The position numbers were made by a program, and so were the translations under genes. A stretch of 64,000 bases of DNA from Bacteroides_D sp963543925 (lineage in GTDB: Bacteria; Bacteroidota; Bacteroidia; Bacteroidales; CAJPTX01): contig CAUUCP010000001.1 in the NCBI GenBank assembly GCA_963543925.1, forward strand, positions 1 through 64,000, read 5' to 3'. Shown piece after piece: positions 36,498-45,239 of the stretch (its first letter is position 1; each line of letters starts with the position of its first letter). The notes beneath the pieces are model-generated. The model was not told the origin of the DNA, made no database searches, and saw only the letters and a list, made by a program, of their open reading frames with translations.

Positions 36498-38039
36498 ATG
36501 CTGGAACGTAGCGAACAAGAATTAGGTCGTTTAGCAGCTTTAGAGCAGCTCCGTGCATTGGGCATCGAGCCTTATCCTGCTGCCCTTTATCCACTTACAC
36601 ATCGAATTGTCGATATTGTGACTCTGTTTGATGTGCTTTCGTCTTCAGAGGAAACTGTCAGGGTGGCTGGGAGAATACGAGCTCGACGTATCATGGGAAG
36701 TGCTTCCTTTATCAGTCTGCAAGATGAGTCCGGCTCCGTGCAGGGCTATGTTAAGCGTGATGATCTCTGCCCTGAAGAAGATAAAACCTTGTATAATACA
36801 GTCTTCAAAAAACTCCTCGACTTGGGAGATTTTATCGGTATTGAAGGAAAGGTCTTTCGTACTCAGACGGGGGAAATCAGTATACATGTACAAAAGCTTA
36901 CTCTTCTAGCAAAGGCGATCCGTCCACTACCTGTGGTAAAGGAAAAGGATGGGGTACAGTATGACGCTTTTTCCGATCCCGAGCTCCGCTATCGACAACG
37001 CTATGTGGATCTCGCATTGAACCCTGAGGTCAGGAAAACATTCCGTCAGCGCCAGCAAATCGTCAAGGCTATGCGCAATTTCTTTGACGAGCAAGGTTAT
37101 CTTGAAGTAGAAACTCCTGTACTGCAGCCTATCCCTGGGGGGGCTGCGGCAAGACCTTTCATCACGCATCACAATGCGTTGGATATCGATCTCTATCTCA
37201 GAATTGCGAACGAATTGTATCTAAAACGTCTTCTTGTTGGGGGGTTCGATGGCGTTTATGAGTTTGCAAAGGATTTCCGAAACGAAGGGATGGATAGGAA
37301 GCATAACCCCGAGTTTACGGTATTGGAGATCTACGTCGCTTACAAGGACTATCGTTGGATGATGGATTTTGTCCAAGAAATGTTGAGAAGGATTGTGATG
37401 TCCGTACATGGCTCATTACAATTCCGTGCACATGACGTAGATTTCGACTTCTCTAAACCGTTTGAACGCTTGACTATGCGAGATGCTATCTTGCAATATG
37501 GAGGCGTGGATATTGATCTCTTGGGAGAAGAGCAACTTCGGGACGAGTGTAAGAAGCGGGGAGCGGATGTGGATCAATCGTTCGGACGAGGAAAGCTCAT
37601 AGATGAATTGTTTGGACTTACTGCGGAAGAGCATTTGATACAGCCGACTTATCTTATCGATTACCCAGCCGAAATGTCGCCTCTCTGTAAACGACATCGC
37701 GATAATCCTAAGTTGACAGAACGGTTTGAGCTGTTTATTAACGGAAGTGAGCTATGTAATGCGTATAGTGAGCTTAATGATCCTGTAGATCAGCTCGCTC
37801 GTTTTCAGGAGCAAATGTTGCTTGGGAAGAAAGGAGATGACGAGGCCATGATTATCGACTACGACTATGTACGAGCCATGGAATATGGTATGCCACCATG
37901 TTCGGGGATGGGGATCGGGATTGATCGTCTCGCGATGCTCGTACTTGATAAAAAGTCAATACAAGACGTCCTCCTCTTTCCACAGATGAGACCCGAAGTC
38001 TGGGATCTTACTGCAGAGAATGACAATCAACCTCAATAA
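36498..38039 (+). CDS. lysS: Lysine--tRNA ligase (class II)
   Basis: Charges tRNA-Lys. The N-terminal anticodon-binding OB-fold spans about 55-150 (VRVAGRIRARRIMGSASFIS). Motif 1 lies around QRYVDLALNPEVRKTFRQR, motif 2 is FRNEGMDRKHNPEFTVLEIY and motif 3 is GMGIGIDRLAMLVLDKKSIQ. ETPVLQPIPGGAAARPF is a typical LysRS-II loop. At 513 residues it lacks the ~60-residue C-terminal extension that I recall in some Bacteroides LysS. Confidence 0.96.
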   Translation: MLERSEQELGRLAALEQLRALGIEPYPAALYPLTHRIVDIVTLFDVLSSSEETVRVAGRIRARRIMGSASFISLQDESGSVQGYVKRDDLCPEEDKTLYNTVFKKLLDLGDFIGIEGKVFRTQTGEISIHVQKLTLLAKAIRPLPVVKEKDGVQYDAFSDPELRYRQRYVDLALNPEVRKTFRQRQQIVKAMRNFFDEQGYLEVETPVLQPIPGGAAARPFITHHNALDIDLYLRIANELYLKRLLVGGFDGVYEFAKDFRNEGMDRKHNPEFTVLEIYVAYKDYRWMMDFVQEMLRRIVMSVHGSLQFRAHDVDFDFSKPFERLTMRDAILQYGGVDIDLLGEEQLRDECKKRGADVDQSFGRGKLIDELFGLTAEEHLIQPTYLIDYPAEMSPLCKRHRDNPKLTERFELFINGSELCNAYSELNDPVDQLARFQEQMLLGKKGDDEAMIIDYDYVRAMEYGMPPCSGMGIGIDRLAMLVLDKKSIQDVLLFPQMRPEVWDLTAENDNQPQ

Positions 38040-38058
38040 GTTACTAAATATCGGTAGA

Positions 38059-40092
38059 ATGCCCCATTGTTTGGTTGGGATCTCCATTGCCTGCAAGGCT
38101 GCTTTACGGAGCACAGCGTTGCTCATGTTGTTTTCGGTGTCTTGTCTCTCTCTCTTTTCCTTGTCGGCATCCGCACAACCTGCGAGTATCCGAAAAGCAG
38201 ATGCCTTCTATGAGGCTGGGGGCTTTTACGAGGCATTGAATCTCTATAAGGAGAATCTTGTCTTGGTCGCAAAAGAGGATTTGCCGAAATACCTCTTCCG
38301 TGTGGCTGAATGTTATCGACGTACAGGGAAGCCAAGACAAGCGGAGTTGTGGTATCAAAAGGCGATTCTGCGAGAGTGTGCCGAGCCTAAAGCTTATCTC
38401 TATTATGCCAATGCCCTTCTATCTGGAGAAAATTACGACCAAGCAAAGGAAAATTACGACGCCTATCTTGCCTTGCAACCGAATGATAAATGGGCTGAGA
38501 GGGGAAAACAGTCCTGCGATCTCGCTAAATTGTGGAAGGCATCTCCCTCAGGTTACATTGTAAAATTGATGCCCGTACTTTGTTCAAAACAAAATGATTT
38601 TTCGGCATCCTATGCTTCGGCTGATTATAGGACTATTGTACTCACAAGTTCCAGAGATGTAGCTACGGGGCGTAATAAGCATGCCGCGACGGGTGAAAAA
38701 TTTACAGATCTCTTTATATCTCTTAGTAACGGAGAAGGAAGATGGGGAAAGCCTAAACCGCTTGCTGGTTCTATAAATACACAAGACGAAGAAGGTACAC
38801 CGAACTTTTCACAAGATTTTACCAAACTCTATTTTACACGGTGTCTCTCGGGAAAAAAGGGGAAGCTTGGCTGTCAGATCTATGAAGCGTCTCTGGTAGG
38901 GGAGGGGTGGGATAGTCCCTCGCAGTTACCATTAGCTCCTGATTCTATCATCGTTGCACATCCAGCGATCGCTCCTGATGGACTCACGCTTTATTTTACT
39001 AGCGATCTTGCAGGGGGCTTTGGGGGATTAGATCTTTGGAAGGTGACAAGAAATAGTACCAGTGATGCTTGGGGGGAACCGATAAATCTCGGCGGAGATA
39101 TCAATACCGAGGGGGATGAGGTCTTCCCTTATGTGCATTCCGATGGGACTCTTTATTTCTCCTCCAATGGCTGGCCAGGAATGGGGGGGCTCGATATCTT
39201 TAGGGTATTTACTGATGCTAAGGGGAATCGCTCCTTAGAAAACATGCGTTATCCTATCAATTCTTCTGACGATGATTTTGGTATCTCTATACAGAAAGAT
39301 CGTGAAGAAGGATTTTTTACCTCTAGAAGAGCTGGTGGACGAGGAGGAGACGATATCTATTGGTTCTATCTCCCCCCTCTCGAATTTAATTTGATAGGAG
39401 CGGTGACAGATGAAAAAGAGAAAACGCCTCTCAAGAAGGTTAAGGTACGTCTCGTGGGAAGTGACGGAAGTATACAAAATACCGAAACTAACGAAGAGGG
39501 AAAGTTTAAGTTTATCCTAAAGCCGAACACGGATTACGTAGCGATTACTTCAGACAAGGGGTATCTCAACGGAAAACTCAAAACCTCGACAAAAGGTAAA
39601 TCTGTAAGCGAAGACCTCTCCGTAGATGTTTCTATGAACTCGGTGTCAAAGCCGATTGTATTGCCCAATATCTTTTATGATTTCAATAATTGGGAATTGA
39701 GACCCGAGTCCGTGACTTCGCTCGATTTTCTTGTAGAGGTGCTTAATGATAATCCCACTGTAGTTGTAGAGCTGGGAGCCCATACCGATAATCGGGGGTC
39801 TCAGGAATACAACCTTGAGCTTTCCCAAAAAAGAGCACAGTCCGTGGTGAATTATCTGATTGAACATGGAATTCCTGCAGAACGGCTTCGTGCAAAAGGA
39901 TATGCGCAGAGTGAACCTTTTGTAGTAACCCCTGGGTTACACCAGCAATTCGACTTCTTACCAACGGGACAAGTGCTCGATGATGCATTTATAAATTCAT
40001 TACCCAATGAGGAACAGAAGGAGGCGGCTTGGCAGTCCAATCGCCGTACACAGTTCCGTGTTTTGAGTAACGATTATATCCCGAAACCCTAG
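38059..40092 (+). CDS. porE: PorE-like type IX secretion protein (TPR, beta-propeller, CRD, OmpA)
   Basis: 677 residues with four parts in order: TPR repeats (about 45-150, LYKENLVLVAKEDLPKYLFR), a PD40/WD40-like propeller (about 175-430, LYFTSDLAGGFGGLDLWK and LYFSSNGWPGMGGLDIFR), a carboxypeptidase-regulatory-like domain (about 440-530) and an OmpA-type peptidoglycan-binding domain (ELGAHTDNRGSQEYN, SQKRAQSVVNYL). P. gingivalis PorE (PG1058, 672 residues) has exactly this layout and anchors the type IX secretion machinery to peptidoglycan. The signal peptide ends near LSASAQ; ATG 38059 gives a more normal signal than ATG 38020, which overlaps lysS. Confidence 0.87.
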   Translation: MPHCLVGISIACKAALRSTALLMLFSVSCLSLFSLSASAQPASIRKADAFYEAGGFYEALNLYKENLVLVAKEDLPKYLFRVAECYRRTGKPRQAELWYQKAILRECAEPKAYLYYANALLSGENYDQAKENYDAYLALQPNDKWAERGKQSCDLAKLWKASPSGYIVKLMPVLCSKQNDFSASYASADYRTIVLTSSRDVATGRNKHAATGEKFTDLFISLSNGEGRWGKPKPLAGSINTQDEEGTPNFSQDFTKLYFTRCLSGKKGKLGCQIYEASLVGEGWDSPSQLPLAPDSIIVAHPAIAPDGLTLYFTSDLAGGFGGLDLWKVTRNSTSDAWGEPINLGGDINTEGDEVFPYVHSDGTLYFSSNGWPGMGGLDIFRVFTDAKGNRSLENMRYPINSSDDDFGISIQKDREEGFFTSRRAGGRGGDDIYWFYLPPLEFNLIGAVTDEKEKTPLKKVKVRLVGSDGSIQNTETNEEGKFKFILKPNTDYVAITSDKGYLNGKLKTSTKGKSVSEDLSVDVSMNSVSKPIVLPNIFYDFNNWELRPESVTSLDFLVEVLNDNPTVVVELGAHTDNRGSQEYNLELSQKRAQSVVNYLIEHGIPAERLRAKGYAQSEPFVVTPGLHQQFDFLPTGQVLDDAFINSLPNEEQKEAAWQSNRRTQFRVLSNDYIPKP

Positions 40093-40129
40093 ACTAAAAT
40101 ATGCGCCTAACAACACCTTCGCTATACCG

Positions 40130-40486
40130 ATGTTTGTACTCAAAGTTTATTTCGCATTGATATTCTTCCTCTTGTTATCTTTTGGGCTAAAAGCCCAAAA
40201 GTTCTATCAGTGTGAAGAAAATGAAACTCCTGACCTGAAAGTTTGGGCTGCAGAATCTCCTTCTGGGGCAGATTTCAATGCTTGTTTTGTGTATGATGTT
40301 GCTGAAATAAAAGGTGTTGGAACAGTTTTTCAGACACCAACGAGAGATGAAGCGGATTTCTCTCTACTTTTTGTGGATGAAAAAAAGGATGCCGACTTCT
40401 CTCTTTGGATTGTTGATACCCCGAACGATGCCGGGTGGGTGAACAAAAGCAAGGAACATCTCTTTGATAAGTATCTCAATAAGTAA
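40130..40486 (+). CDS. Small exported protein, DUF6150-like
   Basis: 118 residues with a signal peptide ending LKAQ. The mature part is short and repetitive: DLKVWAAESPSGADFNACFV, EADFSLLFVDEKKDADFSLW, each a beta-hairpin-like unit around a D-F-x-x-W/F pattern. I recognise it only as similar to a family annotated DUF6150 in Bacteroidota. It sits directly between porE and purM and overlaps the purM start by one base. Proximity to porE hints at an envelope role, which is inference. Confidence 0.7.
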   Translation: MFVLKVYFALIFFLLLSFGLKAQKFYQCEENETPDLKVWAAESPSGADFNACFVYDVAEIKGVGTVFQTPTRDEADFSLLFVDEKKDADFSLWIVDTPNDAGWVNKSKEHLFDKYLNK

Positions 40487-41664
40487 TGCCAAAGAATCTT
40501 TCTGAAAGATATTTACTACGAGGCGTCTCTTCTACAAAAGACGACGTGCATGCGGCAATAGAAAACCTATCAAAAGGGATTTTTCCTAATGCGTTTTGTA
40601 AGGTGTTACCAGACATTTTGGGTAACGATCCCGATTATTGTGTGATTATGCACGCTGACGGTGCGGGAACAAAATCAAGCCTTGCGTATGCTTATTGGAG
40701 AGAAACGGGGGATCTTTCCGTGTGGAAGGGGATTGCACAAGACGCTATCGTGATGAATCTCGACGATCTCCTCTGTGTGGGTATCTCAGATAAGATTCTC
40801 TTATCCTCTACTATCGGTAGAAATAAACGTTTGATCCCCAGAGAGGTGATTCGTACTCTAATCGAATCAACAGAGGCGTTTTGTCAAAAAATGCGGAATC
40901 TCGGAGTTAATTTGTACTTAACTGGAGGGGAAACGGCAGACGTGGGAGATCTTGTACGTACTGTGATTGTGGATAGTACGGTGGTCGCGCGCACGCTTCG
41001 CAGTCGGATTATTGATAATACGCGTATCGCAGCAGGGGATGTCGTGGTGGGACTAAGTTCTTTTGGACAAGCTGCTTATGAGGATGAGTACAATGGAGGG
41101 ATGGGGAGTAATGGATTGACCTCTGCTCGTCATGATGTGTTTGTGAAAGCGGTCGGTGAAAAATATCCAGAAACTTACGATAATGGTCTCGATCCCAATC
41201 TCGTATACTCAGGGTCGGTTAAGTTAACCGATTCTGTACCGAATGCACCTCTTGATGCTGGAAAGCTCGTATTGAGTCCAACGCGTACTTATGCACCGAT
41301 TATTCAGTGTCTTTTGAATGAATGGACTCCTGATCGAATTCATGGTCTTATACATTGTTCTGGAGGTGCGCAAACCAAGGTGCTGAATTTTATCCGAGAT
41401 CTCCGAGTTGTCAAGAATAACCTTTTTGATGTTCCGCCGCTTTTTAGTTTGATACAACGGGAGTCGCAAACTCCGTGGGAAGAAATGTATCAGGTTTTCA
41501 ATATGGGACATCGTCTAGAAGTATATCTAGATCCTGCCGATGCTGCGTATGTTATTGAGCTAGCGCGTTCATTTGGGGTTGAAGCGCAGCAGATTGGGTA
41601 TTGTGAGAAAGCTACTGGAGCACAGGTTGTGATTCGGTCGCCCTATGGCGAGTTCGTATACTAG
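40486..41664 (+). CDS. purM: Phosphoribosylformylglycinamidine cyclo-ligase (AIR synthase, Bacteroidota form)
   Basis: Makes aminoimidazole ribotide in purine synthesis. It is a PurM-fold ATPase of 392 residues: HADGAGTKSSLAYAY (phosphate loop), WKGIAQDAIVMNLDDLLCVG, YLTGGETADVGDLVRTVIVD and GDVVVGLSSFGQAAYEDEYN. This is the longer, divergent form found in Bacteroides and Porphyromonas rather than the 345-residue E. coli type. The start overlaps the preceding stop as TAATG. Confidence 0.88.
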   Translation: MPKNLSERYLLRGVSSTKDDVHAAIENLSKGIFPNAFCKVLPDILGNDPDYCVIMHADGAGTKSSLAYAYWRETGDLSVWKGIAQDAIVMNLDDLLCVGISDKILLSSTIGRNKRLIPREVIRTLIESTEAFCQKMRNLGVNLYLTGGETADVGDLVRTVIVDSTVVARTLRSRIIDNTRIAAGDVVVGLSSFGQAAYEDEYNGGMGSNGLTSARHDVFVKAVGEKYPETYDNGLDPNLVYSGSVKLTDSVPNAPLDAGKLVLSPTRTYAPIIQCLLNEWTPDRIHGLIHCSGGAQTKVLNFIRDLRVVKNNLFDVPPLFSLIQRESQTPWEEMYQVFNMGHRLEVYLDPADAAYVIELARSFGVEAQQIGYCEKATGAQVVIRSPYGEFVY

Positions 41665-41734
41665 TTGTATTATCGCAGTTAGAGAGAAAAAACAACTACT
41701 AGTTAGCGACTTAGTTAACTTCCAAAAATTATAC

Positions 41735-41742
41735 TACCTTTG
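41735..41742 (+). promoter_or_regulatory. -7 promoter element TACCTTTG for the HU gene
   Basis: TAnnTTTG match 51 bp upstream of the ATG at 41794. Confidence 0.75.
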
Positions 41743-41793
41743 TACGCAAGATATTGAGGCTGTTGCCGACGCATTAGACTAAAGGTTAATACA

Positions 41794-42099
41794 ATGACAA
41801 AGGCTGACGTAGTGAATGAGATCGCTCGTAAAACGGGAATTGAGAGACAAGTGGTGCTCCGTTGTGTGGAAGGGTTTATGGAGTCTGTCTCCTCTTCCTT
41901 AGAAGGTGGGGAAAGTGTCTTTCTACGAGGCTTTGGATCGTTTATTATTAAACAACGTGCCGAAAAAATTGCGAGAAATATCTCCAAGGACTGCGCTATT
42001 GTTGTACCAGCCCACAAGATACCCGCATTCAAGCCCTCCAAGACTCTTATGGGGCGTATCAGTTCGGAGTTGATCTCAGAACAAGAGGAAGAGGATTAG
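41794..42099 (+). CDS. HU/IHF family DNA-binding protein
   Basis: A nucleoid-type protein of 101 residues that bends DNA as a dimer. The fold is intact: TKADVVNEIARKTGIERQVV (helices), ESVFLRGFGSFIIKQRAEKI (GFG turn at the start of the arms), KIPAFKPSKTL (C-terminal strand and helix). A ten-residue acidic tail ELISEQEEED follows the core. In the arm, INP... is replaced by VPAHKIPAFKPS, as in many Bacteroidota paralogues. It has its own promoter. Confidence 0.92.
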   Translation: MTKADVVNEIARKTGIERQVVLRCVEGFMESVSSSLEGGESVFLRGFGSFIIKQRAEKIARNISKDCAIVVPAHKIPAFKPSKTLMGRISSELISEQEEED

Positions 42100-42290
42100 T
42101 CATCTCTCGGCGGATAATACCTGTGCTAGCTGTATTACACCCTTATATTATTACTCGTGTGGCGTTGCTTGGAAGAGCATAGCGTTGTAGGTCTCGTTTT
42201 ACAGCATGTGACATTGGGCTTTTCAAAATATCCCCGAGCGGTGTATAGGATTTAGTTTTTGTTTCATCTATAACAACGGAGGACTTCAAG

Positions 42291-42383
42291 ATGCCAAGCG
42301 GTAAGAAGCGTAAGCGCCATAAGATGTCGACGCATAAGCGTAAAAAAAGATTACGCAAGAATCGTCATAAAAAGAACAAGTAG
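42291..42383 (+). CDS. 30-residue basic AURKAIP1/COX24-domain protein
   Basis: ATG 42291 follows GGAGG with good spacing, and TAG closes at 42381-42383. The product begins MPSGKKRKRHKMSTHKRKKR and ends KKNK; about two-thirds of its residues are Lys, Arg or His. It matches the tiny Bacteroidota proteins annotated AURKAIP1/COX24 domain-containing, related to a mitochondrial small-ribosomal-subunit protein, so a ribosomal role is likely. A strong terminator 18 bp downstream supports an independent gene. Confidence 0.88.
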   Translation: MPSGKKRKRHKMSTHKRKKRLRKNRHKKNK

Positions 42384-42400
42384 GGGGTATCCCCTATGAG

Positions 42401-42428
42401 ACGGAGGTAAGAGCTACTTCCGTTTTTT
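42401..42428 (+). terminator. Terminator of the small basic protein gene
   Basis: Stem ACGGAGGTA / TACTTCCGT (one G-T pair), 5-nt loop, then six T residues. Confidence 0.85.
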
Positions 42429-42526
42429 GTATCCAGAAAGGGAGGGGAAAACTATTTTCGAATGTTGGGAGTCTTTTTTGACGAGAAAATGGTTTTAGGA
42501 GAGAAGGGGAGTACGTGATTTTTCGT

Positions 42527-42534
42527 TACCTTTG
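42527..42534 (+). promoter_or_regulatory. -7 promoter element TACCTTTG for thiE-thiG
   Basis: TAnnTTTG match 30 bp upstream of the ATG at 42565. The leader is too short for a TPP riboswitch, and none is seen. Confidence 0.72.
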
Positions 42535-42564
42535 TCGTGTTCAAAGTTGGGAGGTTATTAGGAA

Positions 42565-43245
42565 ATGTTGCGTAAAGAGTTGGCATTGCGAACGGGACAT
42601 TTGATGTTTATTACGCAAGAGAGTAGTCATAACTCAATACAAGAACAGTTGGAGGGGTACGTAAGAGGAGGGGGACGGCTATTGCAGCTGCGTCTCAAAG
42701 GGATAGAAGATAGTGAGTTTGCGAAAATCGCGGATCACGTAGTAGAGATAATGGGCTCTCTCGGTGGGAGTGTGATTATCAATGATAAGTGGAAGGTGGC
42801 TCGTCAAGTAGGTGCCTGGGGGGTGCATATCGGACAGCAGGATGGAAATCCCATAGAGGTGCGTCGAGCCGTTGGAGATGAGTTAGCTATCGGAGTCACG
42901 GTGAATACTCTAGAACAGTTGATAGCACTCAAGGAAGCGCCGATAGATTACGTGGGACTAGGTCCGTTGCGTTTTACTCCGACAAAGAAAAAATTAGCTC
43001 CCTTGCTGGGGATGGAGGGGGTGCGTAGAGTGGTTGAGGGCGCACGAGAGGCTGGTTTTATCCATCCGATATTCGTAATCGGGGGAGTGGAGAATTTGGA
43101 TGTATACCCCCTTCTAGAGCTCGGGGTGCATGGCGTCGCAGTGTCGAGTAGTATAGCATCGGCAAATAATACGAGTTTTGCGACCGAGAAGTTTATGGAT
43201 TCTATCGAGAGATTTTTACGTAAACCCAATGCTGTACTTAGGTAA
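42565..43245 (+). CDS. thiE: Thiamine-phosphate synthase
   Basis: Joins the thiazole and pyrimidine halves of thiamine. A TIM-barrel protein of 226 residues: GGGRLLQLRLKG (substrate region), VIINDKWKVARQVGAWGVHIGQQDG, GVTVNTLEQL, YVGLGPLRFTPTKK (phosphate loop) and FVIGGVENLDVYPLLELGVH. GGGAGGT-type ribosome-binding sequence lies upstream. It overlaps thiG by 17 bp. The usual companions thiS, thiC, thiH and thiF are not in this window. Confidence 0.92.
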   Translation: MLRKELALRTGHLMFITQESSHNSIQEQLEGYVRGGGRLLQLRLKGIEDSEFAKIADHVVEIMGSLGGSVIINDKWKVARQVGAWGVHIGQQDGNPIEVRRAVGDELAIGVTVNTLEQLIALKEAPIDYVGLGPLRFTPTKKKLAPLLGMEGVRRVVEGAREAGFIHPIFVIGGVENLDVYPLLELGVHGVAVSSSIASANNTSFATEKFMDSIERFLRKPNAVLR

Positions 43246-44008
43246 ATATCAATTCTCTTCGCACTTGCTTTTAGGTACGGGGAAATTTGCCTCGAATGAG
43301 GCTATGAAGGCTGCTATTGTGGCCTCGGGTAGTGAGTTGGTAACTGTTGCACTTAAGCGTATAGATGTTCATAATGAGAAAGACGACCTGTTAGGAGCGC
43401 TTCGTGCTACGGGGGTACATCTCTTACCCAATACCTCTGGTGTTCGGAATGCAGAGGAAGCTATTTTTGCTGCAGAAATGGCGAGGGAGGCATTGGGAAC
43501 AGATTTGATAAAGTTGGAAATCCATCCAGATCCTCGCTATCTTTTACCAGATGGCGAAGAAACTCTCAAGGCTAGTCTACACTTGGCTAAAGAGGGGTTT
43601 ACTGTGTTACCTTATATTAGTGCTGATCCTGTTTTGTGTAAGAAGTTAGAGGATGTCGGTGTTGCTGCGGTCATGCCATTAGGAGCTCCGATTGGGAGTA
43701 ATCGAGGATTATTGACCAGAGACTTCTTACGTATTATTATTGAGCAAGCTACGATTCCCGTGATTGTTGATGCTGGGATTGGCGCTCCATCGCATGCGTG
43801 TGAAGCTATGGAGATGGGAGCATCTGCTGTATTGGTGAATACGGCTATTGCTATTGCTACCGATCCTGCTGCTATGGGGCAGGCTTTCTGTGCTGCGGTG
43901 CAGAGTGGGGCGGCTGCGCGGAAGGCGGGACTAGCCTCCCCCTCAACAGCTATGCTTGCCGAGGCTTCGAGTCCGCTAACAAGTTTCTTAGCAGATCTTA
44001 ATTGTTAG
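43229..44008 (+). CDS. thiG: Thiazole synthase
   Basis: Forms the thiazole phosphate from deoxyxylulose phosphate, dehydroglycine and ThiS thiocarboxylate. ATG 43229 begins MLYLGKYQFSSHLLLGTGKF, the standard N-terminus. The Schiff-base lysine is in DLIKLEIHPDP, and the phosphate site in VIVDAGIGAPSHACEAMEMG with VLVNTAIA. The 259 residues match the family. Overlap with thiE indicates coupled translation. ThiS, its sulfur donor, is encoded elsewhere. Confidence 0.94.
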   Translation: MLYLGKYQFSSHLLLGTGKFASNEAMKAAIVASGSELVTVALKRIDVHNEKDDLLGALRATGVHLLPNTSGVRNAEEAIFAAEMAREALGTDLIKLEIHPDPRYLLPDGEETLKASLHLAKEGFTVLPYISADPVLCKKLEDVGVAAVMPLGAPIGSNRGLLTRDFLRIIIEQATIPVIVDAGIGAPSHACEAMEMGASAVLVNTAIAIATDPAAMGQAFCAAVQSGAAARKAGLASPSTAMLAEASSPLTSFLADLNC

Positions 44009-44197
44009 TACGGGAAAGCCAGATTCTTGGATATCGTATGGGGGGGCTTTGTTCTCACGAAGGATAAGGTGGAGTTCTCGTACAGGAACGCTCTCTTTGA
44101 TGCGAATTTAGTAAAGAGAGTGGGGGAGTTTGCAATAATAGTTAGACAACCTCGTTTTCTTGTTGAATATTCGGAAATAGGGAATTGATACACCACA

Positions 44198-45199
44198 ATG
44201 CAAGAAGTACAAGAAGTGGATATCCGAGAGTTGAATGCTCGTATTGAACGAGAGAGTGCTTTCGTTGATATGCTGACCATGGAGCTCGGGAGAGTTATCG
44301 TCGGTCAACGACATCTGGTAGAATCCCTACTTATTGGTCTTTTGGCAGATGGACATATCCTCTTGGAGGGAGTCCCTGGATTGGCGAAAACCTTAGCTAT
44401 TAGTACTCTTTCCAAGAGTATAGAAGGGCATTTTGCAAGGGTGCAGTTTACGCCTGACCTCCTACCTGCAGACCTGCTTGGTACACTGATTTATAGTCAG
44501 AAAAGAGAGGAATTTGAGGTAAAAAAAGGTCCTATATTTGCGAACTTTGTACTTGCGGATGAAATTAATCGCGCGCCCGCTAAAGTGCAAAGTGCCTTGC
44601 TTGAGGCGATGCAGGAACGACAGGTTACTATCGGAGAAAATACTTACAAGTTACCTGCTCCATTTTTGGTTTTAGCAACTCAAAACCCAATAGAACAGGA
44701 AGGGACGTATCCCCTTCCTGAGGCGCAGGTCGATCGTTTCATGTTGAAGGTGGTATTGGATTACCCAAAGAAGGACGAGGAAAAACTGATTGTGCGTCAG
44801 AATGTAAGAGGGACTTTCCCTGAAGTACATCCAGTGGTGAAACCTGAGGATGTACTCCGAGCGCGAGATTTGGTTCGAGAGGTCTATTTAGATGAAAAGA
44901 TAGAACAGTATATCGTAGATATTGTGTACGCTACACGTCGCCCTGAGGATTATGGGCTAGAACGTTTTATTCCGCTAATCGGTTTCGGTGTCTCCCCGCG
45001 TGCTAGTATTAGTCTTGCATTGGCTGCAAAGGCATTTGCGTTTATCAAACGGCGGGGGTATGTGATTCCAGAAGATGTACGGGCTGTTGCGATGGATGTC
45101 CTCCGTCACAGGATAGGTCTTACTTACGAGGCTGAAGCTGAGAATATAACTCCAGAACAGATTGTTACTGAAATTCTCAATCGTGTGGAAGTGCCGTAA
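44198..45199 (+). CDS. MoxR-type AAA+ ATPase
   Basis: First gene of the bat operon. 333 residues: Walker A GVPGLAKT, Walker B FVLADEINRAP, sensor 1 region LVLATQNPIEQEGTYPLPEA and sensor 2 near GVSPRASISLALAAKAFA. MoxR ATPases are thought to act as chaperones that load metal or assemble complexes together with VWA proteins such as BatA and BatB. The operon runs for eight genes on one strand with small gaps. A weak CTCTCTTT/AAAGAGAG hairpin lies about 90 bp upstream. Confidence 0.93.
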   Translation: MQEVQEVDIRELNARIERESAFVDMLTMELGRVIVGQRHLVESLLIGLLADGHILLEGVPGLAKTLAISTLSKSIEGHFARVQFTPDLLPADLLGTLIYSQKREEFEVKKGPIFANFVLADEINRAPAKVQSALLEAMQERQVTIGENTYKLPAPFLVLATQNPIEQEGTYPLPEAQVDRFMLKVVLDYPKKDEEKLIVRQNVRGTFPEVHPVVKPEDVLRARDLVREVYLDEKIEQYIVDIVYATRRPEDYGLERFIPLIGFGVSPRASISLALAAKAFAFIKRRGYVIPEDVRAVAMDVLRHRIGLTYEAEAENITPEQIVTEILNRVEVP

Positions 45200-45239
45200 T
45201 GGCTTTCACTTGTCTTGCAACGAAAAAGCATAGCATTTG

